Positions 26,960 to 35,765 of a stretch of DNA of 64,000 bases are shown one piece after another. Origin of the DNA: Pluralibacter sp. UBA7423 (GTDB taxonomy: Bacteria > Pseudomonadota > Gammaproteobacteria > Enterobacterales > Enterobacteriaceae). The stretch lies in contig DKMD01000040.1 in the NCBI GenBank assembly GCA_002470465.1, positions 1-64,000 of the forward strand, given 5' to 3'. The translations under genes were made by a program, and so were the position numbers. Numbering within the stretch: the stretch's first letter is position 1; the number at the start of each line of letters is the position of its first letter. The notes below the pieces were generated by a model, which saw only the letters and a list, made by a program, of their open reading frames with translations, searched no databases and was not told the origin of the DNA.

Positions 26960-29668
26960 TTACTGCCAGCCGTAGCGACGGCTGTAGACCCCTTTCACCA
27001 ACTGCGTCAGGGTCATGTAGCCCACCAGAATCGCCACCAGCCACGGGAAGTAGGAAAGCGGCAGCGGCGTCAGCGACAGATAGACTGCCAGCGGGCTGAA
27101 CGGCAGCGCGATCCCGACCACCATCACCAGCAGCGTCATCACAATCAGCGGCCACGCGGCCCGGCTCTGAATGAACGGAATGCGGCGGGTACGGATCATA
27201 TGTACGATCAGCGTCTGCGACAGCAAGCCCACCACGAACCAGCCGGACTGGAACAGCGTCTGGTGCTCAGGCGTATTGGCGTGGAACACAAACCACATCA
27301 GGCAGAAGGTCAGGATGTCGAAAATCGAACTGATCGGTCCGAAGAACACCATAAAGCGCCCCAAATCTGCCGGGTTCCAGCGCTGTGGCTTCTGGATTTG
27401 CTCCTCGTCAACGTTATCGAACGGGATTGCCACCTGGGATACATCGTACAGCAGGTTCTGAATCAGCAAGTGCAGCGGCAACATCGGCAGGAACGGCAGG
27501 AAGGCGCTTGCCACCAGCACGCTGAAGACGTTACCGAAGTTAGAACTCGCGGTCATCTTGATGTATTTCAGCATGTTAGCGAAGGTCCGGCGGCCTTCAA
27601 TAACCCCCTCTTCCAGCACCATCAGGCTTTTTTCCAGCAGGATGATATCCGCCGCTTCACGGGCGATATCCACCGCGCCGTCCACGGAAATACCGATATC
27701 TGCCGCACGCAGCGCCGGGGCGTCGTTGATACCGTCGCCCATAAAGCCGACCACGTGTCCTTCACGCTTGAGCAGCGTGACGATACGCTCTTTGTGCATC
27801 GGCGTCAGGCGGGCAAACAGCGTAGTGCGCTTTGCCAGCGCCGCCAGCTCGTCGTCGCCCATCTCGTCAATGCTGCTGCCCACCACCACATCGCCCACTT
27901 CCAGGCCGACTTCGTGGCACACTTTTGCCGCCACCAGCTCGCTGTCGCCGGTGAGGATTTTCACGGTGATGCCGCTGGCCTTCAGCGCTTTCAGCGCCGG
28001 TGCGGTGGTCTCTTTCGGTGGATCGAGGAACGCGATGTAGCCTTCGAGGATCAGATCGGATTCATCAGCACGCTGATAGTCGCCAGCTCGGGCGGGCAGA
28101 TATTTCGTCGCCACCGCCACCACGCGCAGCCCTTGACGGTTCAGGGTATCCGTTACGCGGCGAATACGACGCAGCATGGTGTCATCGAGCGGGACAATCT
28201 CGCCGTTGTAACGCACCTGAGTGGAAACGTTGAGGATCTCCTGTAACGCGCCTTTGCAGATCAGCTGGTGCACGTCGTCCTGCTCGGACACCACCACTGA
28301 CATCCGGCGGCGTTCGAAATCAAACGGGATTTCATCGATTTTCTGCCAGCGCTCGGACAGGCTGCGGGCTGACTCCTGCTCCACGCCTTCCAGCACCGCC
28401 ACGTCGAGCAGGTTTTTCAGCCCGGTCTGGTAGTGGCTGTTGAGCCAGGCGCTGTGCAGCACCAGTTCGCTGGTTTTGCCGGACACATCGGTATGGTTTT
28501 CCAGCACGATTTTGTCCTGCGTCAGAGTGCCGGTTTTATCGGTGCAGAGGATGTCCATCGCGCCAAAGTTCTGAATCGCGTCGAGGTGTTTCACAATGAC
28601 CTTCTGCTTCGACAGCTTCACCGCCCCGCGCGCCAGCGTCGAGGTGACGATCATCGGCAGCATTTCCGGGGTCAGGCCCACGGCCACGGAGAGCGCAAAC
28701 AGCGCCGCTTCCCACCAGTCGCCTTTGGTGTAGCCGTTAATCAACAGCACCACCGGCGCCATCACCAGCATAAAACGGATCAGCAGCATACTGACTCGGC
28801 TGATGCCTTTCTGGAACGCATTCGGCTCGCTTTCCTGTTCGCTGACGCGCCCCGCCAGCTGACCAAACCAGGTATTGCCGCCGGTTGCAAAGACGATCGC
28901 CTGCGCCGAACCGCTCACCACGTTGGTGCCCATAAAGCAGAGGGTATCGGCTTCCAGCGGATTGTTTTGCTGCGGATCACGGCTGCGCGCCACTTTCTCC
29001 ACCGGCAGCGATTCGCCGGTCAGCGAAGCCTGCGCGACAAACAGATCGCGCGCCTGAAACACGCGCAGATCCGCCGGGATCATGTCACCGGCCGAAAGCT
29101 TAACGATATCGCCCTGCACCAGCTGATCGATAGGGATCTCCAGCCAACGGCTTTCCCCCAGCTCGTTCACCACGCGCAGCACCGTCGCAGTGTTGCTCAC
29201 CATCGCCTTCAGCGCATCGGCGGCTTTGGTGGATCGCGCTTCCTGAATGAAGTTCAGCAGCGTGGAGATCATCACCATCAGGCCGATAACGCCCGCGGCA
29301 AACAGATCTTCCGTGGAGTAGGAGATCACGCCGAGAATGGTCAGCAGAATGTTGAACGGGTTACGGTAGCAGAGCCACAGGTGCACCCACCATGGCGATG
29401 GCTTCTGCGCAGGAATAACGTTGCTGCCGTGCTGTTCGCGCGCATCTTCAACTTCCTGCTCGTTCAGCCCTTCCGGGTGGCTGCTGAACGCCCGCCAGAT
29501 TTCGTTTTCATCCATCGCCGCGACGTTCAGACACTGCTTGCTAAGAGAGTCCGGAATCGGCGCAGCGGCCAGGTTTTTTGCATCCGGCAGCGGATCGCGG
29601 CTGACCAGACGATGTGGCAGATGGCGGCTGAGCTGTGCGATCAGCTGCCGGGTAATGTTTTTCAGCAT
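26960..29668 (-). CDS. mgtA: P-type Mg2+-importing ATPase MgtA
   Basis: MgtA imports Mg2+ across the inner membrane at low Mg2+ (P3B-type ATPase). From MLKNITRQL the protein has 902 residues, close to E. coli MgtA (898). The phosphorylation motif CTDKTGTLTQD is near residue 377, the TGES actuator motif (SLTGESLPV) near 215, and the hinge MGDGINDAPALRAADIG near 645. Ten membrane helices are expected. The upstream leader contains mgtL. Start at 29668 is preferred over 29722 because homology begins there. E. coli ridA is not adjacent here; arcB is. Confidence 0.97.
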   Translation of the reverse strand: MLKNITRQLIAQLSRHLPHRLVSRDPLPDAKNLAAAPIPDSLSKQCLNVAAMDENEIWRAFSSHPEGLNEQEVEDAREQHGSNVIPAQKPSPWWVHLWLCYRNPFNILLTILGVISYSTEDLFAAGVIGLMVMISTLLNFIQEARSTKAADALKAMVSNTATVLRVVNELGESRWLEIPIDQLVQGDIVKLSAGDMIPADLRVFQARDLFVAQASLTGESLPVEKVARSRDPQQNNPLEADTLCFMGTNVVSGSAQAIVFATGGNTWFGQLAGRVSEQESEPNAFQKGISRVSMLLIRFMLVMAPVVLLINGYTKGDWWEAALFALSVAVGLTPEMLPMIVTSTLARGAVKLSKQKVIVKHLDAIQNFGAMDILCTDKTGTLTQDKIVLENHTDVSGKTSELVLHSAWLNSHYQTGLKNLLDVAVLEGVEQESARSLSERWQKIDEIPFDFERRRMSVVVSEQDDVHQLICKGALQEILNVSTQVRYNGEIVPLDDTMLRRIRRVTDTLNRQGLRVVAVATKYLPARAGDYQRADESDLILEGYIAFLDPPKETTAPALKALKASGITVKILTGDSELVAAKVCHEVGLEVGDVVVGSSIDEMGDDELAALAKRTTLFARLTPMHKERIVTLLKREGHVVGFMGDGINDAPALRAADIGISVDGAVDIAREAADIILLEKSLMVLEEGVIEGRRTFANMLKYIKMTASSNFGNVFSVLVASAFLPFLPMLPLHLLIQNLLYDVSQVAIPFDNVDEEQIQKPQRWNPADLGRFMVFFGPISSIFDILTFCLMWFVFHANTPEHQTLFQSGWFVVGLLSQTLIVHMIRTRRIPFIQSRAAWPLIVMTLLVMVVGIALPFSPLAVYLSLTPLPLSYFPWLVAILVGYMTLTQLVKGVYSRRYGWQ

Positions 29669-29822
29669 AATAAGCCCCTTCGCGCTCGCCGTTCGGCGAT
29701 CGCGGGTAACTGTCAGGCGCAACGAGGCCGCACCTGATGGTACTTTTTTAGTTAAAACAGGGACATCTGAGAAATGACGTCACTGCCTCACGCATTATCC
29801 GGTAAGGCAGCGAAAGACTGGC

Positions 29823-29876
29823 TTACCGGGAAAAGATCATGCTCCATCGATGATGGGACGTGGGATCGGGATCCAT
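29823..29876 (-). CDS. mgtL: mgtA leader peptide MgtL
   Basis: A 17-residue leader on the minus strand, MDPDPTSHHRWSMIFSR, inside the 5' leader of mgtA and too short for standard ORF finding. E. coli MgtL is also 17 residues and begins MEPDPT. In E. coli Mg2+ shortage disturbs its translation through the acidic-proline start, which opens the leader RNA for mgtA transcription. Here the Asp-Pro-Asp-Pro core is kept, but the later prolines and basic residues of E. coli MgtL are lost. It ends 154 bases before mgtA. Confidence 0.85.
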   Translation of the reverse strand: MDPDPTSHHRWSMIFSR

Positions 29877-29909
29877 ACAGCCTCCGGTAAGTGAAAAGAA
29901 ACGCTGCGC

Positions 29910-29926
29910 ACTATACCTCTTAAACC
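29910..29926 (-). promoter_or_regulatory. Probable mgtLA promoter with PhoP half-site
   Basis: On the minus strand GGTTTA (29921-29926), a PhoP half-site, is followed five bases later by a -10-like TATAGT (29910-29915). It lies 34 bases upstream of mgtL. The second PhoP half-site is not recognisable, so PhoP control is inferred from known E. coli and Salmonella mgtA regulation. Confidence 0.45.
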
Positions 29927-30065
29927 TTACAATGCGTAGCGATAATGCCGATTATTATAGGCGCGCATAGCTAAACGGCGCGTATACCAGACTTTACTCA
30001 TTGAAGTTTCATTGAGTACGATTACGCTCTTTCTTCAAATCGCTTCGCTGACACGGGAAAAAAGG

Positions 30066-31013
30066 ATGCAAAACCGGCTGACCATCAAAGATATTGCGCG
30101 CTTAAGCGGCGTCGGGAAATCGACGGTTTCCCGCGTGCTGAACAATGAAAGCGGCGTCAGCCAGCGCACCCGTGAGCGGGTCGAAGCGGTGATGAATCAG
30201 CATGACTTCTCCCCTTCCCGTTCGGCGCGCGCCATGCGCGGCCAGAGCGATAAGGTGGTGGCGATCATTATGAGCCGCCTGGATTCGCTGTCGGAAAACC
30301 TCGCAGTGCAGACCATGCTCCCGGCGTTCTACGAACAGGGTTACGACCCGATCATGATGGAAAGCCAGTTTTCGCCAGAAAAGGTGGAAGAACACCTCGG
30401 CATGCTGCGCCGCCGCAATATCGACGGCGTGGTGCTGTTCGGCTTTACGGGCATCACCCAGGCGATGCTAAAGCCCTGGCGCGAAACGCTGGTGATGCTC
30501 GCCCGCGATGCCAAAGACATTGCCTCCGTCTGCTACGACGATAAAGGGGCCATTACCCTGCTGATGCAGCACCTGTACGACAAAGGCCACCGCCATATCA
30601 GCTATCTGGGCGTGCCGCACAGCGACGTGACCACCGGCAAGCGCCGCCACGACGCGTATCTCGCCTTCTGTAAAAAACACAAAATCCACCCTGTTGCCGC
30701 CCTCCCGGGCCTGGCGATGAAGCAGGGTTATGACGCCGTCAGCAGCGTCACCCATGAAGAGACTACCGCGCTGGTTTGCGCCACCGATACCCTCGCCCTC
30801 GGCGCCAGCAAATACCTCCAGGAACAGCGCAACGACACGCTACAGCTGGCGAGCGTCGGCAACACCCCGCTGATGAAATTCCTGCATCCGGAGATTGTCA
30901 CCGTCGATCCGGGCTACGGTGAAGCGGGCCGCCAGGCCGCACATCAGTTGATCGAGCAGATCAATGGCCGTATCGCACCCCAGCAGCTGATCATCCCTGC
31001 CTCCCTCGCCTGA
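30066..31013 (+). CDS. treR: Trehalose operon repressor TreR
   Basis: LacI/GalR-family repressor that releases DNA on binding trehalose-6-phosphate. From the ATG at 30066 it has 315 residues, as in E. coli. The helix-turn-helix is TIKDIARLSGVGKSTVSRVLNNESG (about 5-29), followed by a hinge and a periplasmic-binding-like effector domain. The usual E. coli order mgtA-treR-treB-treC is kept. The operator lies in the treR-treB gap. Confidence 0.96.
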   Translation: MQNRLTIKDIARLSGVGKSTVSRVLNNESGVSQRTRERVEAVMNQHDFSPSRSARAMRGQSDKVVAIIMSRLDSLSENLAVQTMLPAFYEQGYDPIMMESQFSPEKVEEHLGMLRRRNIDGVVLFGFTGITQAMLKPWRETLVMLARDAKDIASVCYDDKGAITLLMQHLYDKGHRHISYLGVPHSDVTTGKRRHDAYLAFCKKHKIHPVAALPGLAMKQGYDAVSSVTHEETTALVCATDTLALGASKYLQEQRNDTLQLASVGNTPLMKFLHPEIVTVDPGYGEAGRQAAHQLIEQINGRIAPQQLIIPASLA

Positions 31014-31057
31014 CGGCTACGCGCAAAACCGAATTATTGTGATCCTCACCCAATTTC

Positions 31058-31069
31058 GGGAACGTTCCC
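31058..31069. promoter_or_regulatory. TreR operator
   Basis: The perfect palindrome GGGAACGTTCCC with the central CG typical of LacI-family operators lies 77 bases upstream of treB. A TGTGA half-site (CRP-like) is 15 bases upstream at 31038-31043. Confidence 0.8.
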
Positions 31070-31145
31070 ATTTTCGATTTTCAGCGAAGCGGATACTCTT
31101 GCAGCCAGTCAATACACTCCCTTTCTTCTACAGTCATGAGGCTTC

Positions 31146-32567
31146 ATGATGAGCAAAGTTAATCAACAGGACATCGACAAACTGATCGTGCTGGTTGGCG
31201 GGCGCGATAACATCGCCACCGTCAGCCACTGCCTGACCCGCCTGCGCTTCGTGCTGAACGATCCGGCAAAGGCCGATCCGAAGGCCATTGAAGATCTGTC
31301 GATGGTGAAAGGCTGCTTCACCAACGCCGGGCAGTTCCAGGTGGTGATCGGCACCGACGTGGGTGACTGGTACAAGCTGCTGCTGACCACCACCGGGCAG
31401 GCTTCCGCCGATAAAGAGCAGGCTAAGCTTGCCGCACGCCAGAACATGAAATGGCACGAGCAGATGATCTCCCATTTCGCGGAAATCTTCTTCCCGCTGC
31501 TGCCCGCGCTGATCAGCGGCGGCCTGATCCTCGGCTTCCGTAACGTCATCGGCGACGTGCCGATGAGCAACGGCCAGACCCTGGCGCAGATGTACCCGGG
31601 CCTGAAAACGCTGTACGACTTCCTGTGGCTGATTGGCGAAGCCATCTTCTTCTATCTGCCGGTCGGCATCTGCTGGTCTGCGGTGAAGAAGATGGGCGGT
31701 ACGCCAATCCTCGGCATTGTGCTCGGCGTAACGCTGGTCTCTCCGCAGCTGATGAACGCCTACGAGCTCGGCAGCAAGATTCCGGAAGTGTGGAACTTCG
31801 GCCTGTTCGCCATTGAGAAAGTCGGCTATCAGGCGCAGGTGATCCCGGCGCTGCTGGCAGGCCTGGCGCTCGGCTTTATCGAAACGCGCCTGAAGCGCAT
31901 CGTGCCGGATTATCTCTACCTGGTGATTGTGCCGGTCTGCTCGCTGATCCTGGCCGTGTTCCTCGCCCACGCCTTTATCGGCCCGTTTGGCCGCTGGATT
32001 GGCGATGGCGTTGCCTTCGCGGTACGCCACCTGATGACCGGCAGCTTCGCGCCGATTGGGGCGGCGCTGTTTGGCTTCCTGTATGCGCCGTTGGTTATCA
32101 CAGGCGTCCACCAGACCACGCTTGCCATCGACATGCAGATGATTCAAAGCATGGGCGGCACCCCGGTATGGCCGCTGATTGCGCTGTCTAATATTGCTCA
32201 GGCGTCTGCGGTTGTCGGCATCATTATCTGCAGCCGCAAACACAACGAGCGTGAAATTTCAGTGCCTGCTGCCATCTCCGCCTACCTCGGCGTGACCGAA
32301 CCGGCGATGTACGGCATCAACCTGAAGTACCGCTTCCCGATGCTCTGCGCGATGATTGGCTCCGGCCTGGCGGGCCTGCTCTGCGGCCTGAACGGCGTGA
32401 TGGCCAACGGGATTGGCGTCGGCGGCCTGCCGGGTATCCTCTCCATCCAGCCGAAGTTCTGGGCCGTTTATGCCCTCGCAATGGCGATTGCGGTGATTGT
32501 GCCGATTATCCTCACCACCGTGATGTACCAGCGTAAATTCCGCCAGGGCGCGTTACAGATTGTCTGA
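31146..32567 (+). CDS. treB: PTS trehalose transporter subunit IIBC
   Basis: Imports and phosphorylates trehalose to trehalose-6-phosphate, using the general IIA-Glc as phosphate donor because it has no IIA domain. The 473 residues equal E. coli TreB. The IIB domain (1-85) has the phospho-cysteine Cys29 in TVSHCLTRLRF; the IIC domain (about 105-465) has roughly ten membrane segments and the motif GVTEPAMYGINLKYRFP. Starts MM; either Met is usable after a GAGG site. It leads treBC. Confidence 0.97.
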   Translation: MMSKVNQQDIDKLIVLVGGRDNIATVSHCLTRLRFVLNDPAKADPKAIEDLSMVKGCFTNAGQFQVVIGTDVGDWYKLLLTTTGQASADKEQAKLAARQNMKWHEQMISHFAEIFFPLLPALISGGLILGFRNVIGDVPMSNGQTLAQMYPGLKTLYDFLWLIGEAIFFYLPVGICWSAVKKMGGTPILGIVLGVTLVSPQLMNAYELGSKIPEVWNFGLFAIEKVGYQAQVIPALLAGLALGFIETRLKRIVPDYLYLVIVPVCSLILAVFLAHAFIGPFGRWIGDGVAFAVRHLMTGSFAPIGAALFGFLYAPLVITGVHQTTLAIDMQMIQSMGGTPVWPLIALSNIAQASAVVGIIICSRKHNEREISVPAAISAYLGVTEPAMYGINLKYRFPMLCAMIGSGLAGLLCGLNGVMANGIGVGGLPGILSIQPKFWAVYALAMAIAVIVPIILTTVMYQRKFRQGALQIV

Positions 32568-32617
32568 CTTTTTCGGGGCGCACTTGCGCCCCTTCCTCAT
32601 TTGACCAGGAAAGCCTT

Positions 32618-34276
32618 ATGAACAACCTTCCTCAGTGGTGGCAAAACGGCACCATCTACCAGATCTATCCCAAGAGTTTTCAGGATACTACCGGCAGCGG
32701 CACCGGCGATTTACGCGGCGTTACCCTGCGCCTCGACTACCTGAAAACCCTCGGTATTGACGCCATCTGGTTGACCCCGTTCTACGTTTCACCACAGGTG
32801 GATAACGGCTACGACGTGGCAAACTACACCGCCATTGACCAGGCCTACGGCACGCTTGAGGATTTCGATGAGCTGGTGGCCGAAGCGAAATCCCGTGGCA
32901 TCCGCATCGTGCTGGACATGGTGCTCAACCACACCTCCACGCAGCATCCGTGGTTCCGCGAATCCCTGAATCCACAAAGCCCTTACCGTCAGTTCTATAT
33001 CTGGCGAGACGGCAAATCTGGCGAGCTGCCAAACAACTGGCGCTCAAAATTTGGCGGCAACGCCTGGCAGTGGCACGCCGAAAGCGAGCAGTATTATCTG
33101 CATCTGTTCGCCACCGAACAGGCGGACCTGAACTGGGAAAATCCACAGGTCCGTGCTGAGCTGAAAAAGGTTTGTGAGTTCTGGTCCGATCGCGGCGTGG
33201 ACGGCCTGCGTCTCGACGTGATCAATCTGATTTCCAAAGATCAGGCGTTCCCGGGCGACCCGGTCGGCGACGGGCGAAGCTTCTACACCGACGGCCCACG
33301 CGTGCATGAGTTCCTGCAGGAAATGAGCCGCGACGTGTTCACCCCGCGCGATTTAATGACCGTCGGCGAAATGTCTTCCACTACTCTCGACCACTGTCAG
33401 CAATACGCCTCGCTCGACGGCAACGAGCTGTCGATGACCTTCAACTTCCACCACCTGAAGGTGGATTATCCAGGCGGCGAAAAGTGGACGCAGGCGTTGC
33501 CGGATTACGTGGCGTTAAAGGCGCTGTTCAGCCACTGGCAGCAGGGCATGCACAACGTCGCATGGAACGCGCTTTTCTGGTGTAACCACGATCAGCCTCG
33601 CATCGTTTCACGCTTTGGCGATGAAGGAGAATATCGCGTCCCGGCGGCGAAAATGCTGGCAATGGTGCTCCACGGCATGCAGGGCACGCCGTACATCTAC
33701 CAGGGCGAAGAGATCGGCATGACCAATCCGCACTTCTCGACTATCCGCGAGTATCGCGACGTGGAAAGCCACAATATGTATGCCGAACTCCGCGCTCAGG
33801 GCCGCGATGCCGACGAACTGTTGGCGATCCTCGCCAGTAAATCCCGCGACAACAGCCGCACGCCGATGCAGTGGAATAGCGAGGAACACGGTGGCTTCAC
33901 CACCGGCAGGCCGTGGATCAACCTCGCCGATAACGTAGCGGAGATCAACGCGCACGCGGCGCTCAAAGATTCGAATTCAGTGTTTTATGCCTATCAGAAG
34001 CTCATCGCCCTGCGTAAAGAAGAGCCGCTGCTGACGTGGGGGAACTATCAGGATCTGCTGCCGGAGCATCCGTCGCTGTGGTGCTACCGCCGCGAATGGC
34101 AGGGGCAAACGCTGCTGGTTGTCGCCAACCTCAGCCGCGACGAACAGCACTGCGAGCTTGAGACGATGGCGGGAGAGTGGGAAGTGGCGATAAGCAACTA
34201 TCCTCAGCCGCAAAACAAACCGGGCGCGATGACGCTGCGCCCGTTTGAAGCGGTGTGGTGGCTGCAGAAGCCGTAG
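32618..34276 (+). CDS. treC: Trehalose-6-phosphate hydrolase TreC
   Basis: Cytoplasmic GH13 alpha-amylase-family enzyme that splits trehalose-6-phosphate into glucose and glucose-6-phosphate. The 552 residues match E. coli (551). The GH13 regions are visible: DMVLNHTSTQHPWF (about 99-112), GLRLDVINLIS with the nucleophile Asp near 200, the acid Glu in TVGEMSSTT near 250, and WCNHDQPRIVSRFG near 316. It follows treB by 50 bases. A REP pair lies downstream. Confidence 0.97.
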   Translation: MNNLPQWWQNGTIYQIYPKSFQDTTGSGTGDLRGVTLRLDYLKTLGIDAIWLTPFYVSPQVDNGYDVANYTAIDQAYGTLEDFDELVAEAKSRGIRIVLDMVLNHTSTQHPWFRESLNPQSPYRQFYIWRDGKSGELPNNWRSKFGGNAWQWHAESEQYYLHLFATEQADLNWENPQVRAELKKVCEFWSDRGVDGLRLDVINLISKDQAFPGDPVGDGRSFYTDGPRVHEFLQEMSRDVFTPRDLMTVGEMSSTTLDHCQQYASLDGNELSMTFNFHHLKVDYPGGEKWTQALPDYVALKALFSHWQQGMHNVAWNALFWCNHDQPRIVSRFGDEGEYRVPAAKMLAMVLHGMQGTPYIYQGEEIGMTNPHFSTIREYRDVESHNMYAELRAQGRDADELLAILASKSRDNSRTPMQWNSEEHGGFTTGRPWINLADNVAEINAHAALKDSNSVFYAYQKLIALRKEEPLLTWGNYQDLLPEHPSLWCYRREWQGQTLLVVANLSRDEQHCELETMAGEWEVAISNYPQPQNKPGAMTLRPFEAVWWLQKP

Positions 34277-34278
34277 TA

Positions 34279-34372
34279 TTGCCGGACGGCACTGCGTTTG
34301 CCCGGCCTACGCATACATGGCGGAACACAGTCATCCCGTAGGCCGGGTAAGGCGCATGCCGCCACCCGGCAA
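34279..34372. repeat. REP pair (BIME) after treC
   Basis: Two inverted REP units at 34279-34310 and 34338-34372, with cores GCCGGACGGC and GGCCGGGTAAGGCGC, lie between convergent treC and the PTS IIC gene. Confidence 0.88.
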
Positions 34373-34390
34373 TTCTCTTCTCATCAACAA

Positions 34391-35743
34391 TCAGGCGTTT
34401 GGCACCCCATCCACCGCCACGGCGCTCTCTTTCTGCTGTGACGCATGCTCTTCCTTCGCCTTCAGGCGATCCCAGGCGCGGAAGAAGGGATAGTAAATCA
34501 CCAGCGAAATCCCGAGGTTCACCGCCTGGAGCACCGTGCCGGAAACGTGCCCGCCGGTGGCCAGATAGCCGCTGATGAAAATCGGCGTGGTGAACGGCAG
34601 CGCGATCCCCGCAGGTGGAGCCACCAGCCCGGTCGCCATCGCGGTGTAGCTGACAATCACCAGCAGCACCGGCGTCAGGATAAACGGCAGGAAGAAGTAC
34701 GGGTTCATCACCAGCGGAATACCGAACACCATCGGCTCGCTGATGTTAAACAGTGCGGCAGGCGCGGCGATTTTACCGAGCTGCTTCATCTGTGCGCTGC
34801 GGCTTCTCAGCACCATAAAAATCACTAACCCGAGCAGCGCTCCGGTACCGCCCGGTGCGATCCACAAATCATAGAACTGCTGGGTGATAATGTGCGGAAC
34901 AGGCTGGCCGTTCTGGAACGCGGTCAGGTTTTCCGCCATATTCGACAGCCATACCGGCTGAATAAACACCAGCACGATGGCATCGCCGTGCAGGCCAAGC
35001 GTCCACAGAACGCCAATCAGGATAACCGAGATAATCATCCCCGGCAGCGTGCCGCCGACGTGGTGCATCGGAATGCCGATAAGCGTGGCAATCATGCTGT
35101 TAATGTCGCCGAACGGGGAGGCTTCTACCGCCAGACGCAGCGCCAGTACCACCGCCAGCACGCAAAAGCCCGGCACCAGCGCGAGGAACGATTTCGCCAC
35201 CGCAGGGGGCACGCCGTCCGGCATGCGGATCACCAGATTGCGGCTGGCGACAAAGCGGTAAATCTCGGTAGAAAGCAGCGAAATCACAATCGCCACAAAC
35301 AGCCCCTGGCTGCCGACAAAGTTAATCGGGAGCACGCCTTTCACCACCTCCGCTGCGCCGTGAACCGGGGTGAACAGCGTGTTCTGCGGAATGGTCATAA
35401 CAAAGGCCACCAGCGACATCGCCCCGGCGGTGAGCGGATCAAGCGTGCGGTATTTTTCCGCGAGGCGGTAGGCAATCCCGAAGCTCGAAATCAGCGCCAT
35501 GATGTCGTAGGTCGCCTTGACCGGATAGAGCATTTTGTCCCGCCAGACGTCACCGAACAGGTGGCTCATCATATCGGCGTAGCCCGGCACCGGCAGGTAA
35601 GCAAAAATCAGGAAAAACGAGCCTATCAGCATAAACGGCATATTGAGAATGATGCCGTCACGCACCGACAGCACGTGCTTCTGCCCGGCGATTTTCAGCG
35701 CGACGGGCATGACATAGCGTTCAATTAACGTTGTTTTTGACAT
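34391..35743 (-). CDS. PTS lactose/cellobiose-family IIC permease
   Basis: A 450-residue membrane permease of the lactose/cellobiose (Lac) PTS family, similar to ChbC/CelB. Family features visible are the start LIERYVMPVALKIAGQKHVLSVRDGIILNMPFML, about ten hydrophobic segments, and the conserved stretch FNISEPMVFGIPLVMNPYFFLPF (about 322-344). It should import a beta-glucoside as the 6-phosphate together with the IIB protein encoded two genes upstream. It is last of three genes on the minus strand. No IIA gene is present in the cluster. The true sugar (cellobiose, a chitin dimer or an aryl-beta-glucoside) cannot be read. Confidence 0.9.
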   Translation of the reverse strand: MSKTTLIERYVMPVALKIAGQKHVLSVRDGIILNMPFMLIGSFFLIFAYLPVPGYADMMSHLFGDVWRDKMLYPVKATYDIMALISSFGIAYRLAEKYRTLDPLTAGAMSLVAFVMTIPQNTLFTPVHGAAEVVKGVLPINFVGSQGLFVAIVISLLSTEIYRFVASRNLVIRMPDGVPPAVAKSFLALVPGFCVLAVVLALRLAVEASPFGDINSMIATLIGIPMHHVGGTLPGMIISVILIGVLWTLGLHGDAIVLVFIQPVWLSNMAENLTAFQNGQPVPHIITQQFYDLWIAPGGTGALLGLVIFMVLRSRSAQMKQLGKIAAPAALFNISEPMVFGIPLVMNPYFFLPFILTPVLLVIVSYTAMATGLVAPPAGIALPFTTPIFISGYLATGGHVSGTVLQAVNLGISLVIYYPFFRAWDRLKAKEEHASQQKESAVAVDGVPNA

Positions 35744-35765
35744 GGTTATATCCCGTCTTAAAGGT

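Noticed and set aside
26876..29737. Two long plus-strand open frames (456 and 434 codons) opposite mgtA
   Set aside because: They mirror mgtA codon bias, have no domain and no ribosome binding site of note; mgtA is certain.
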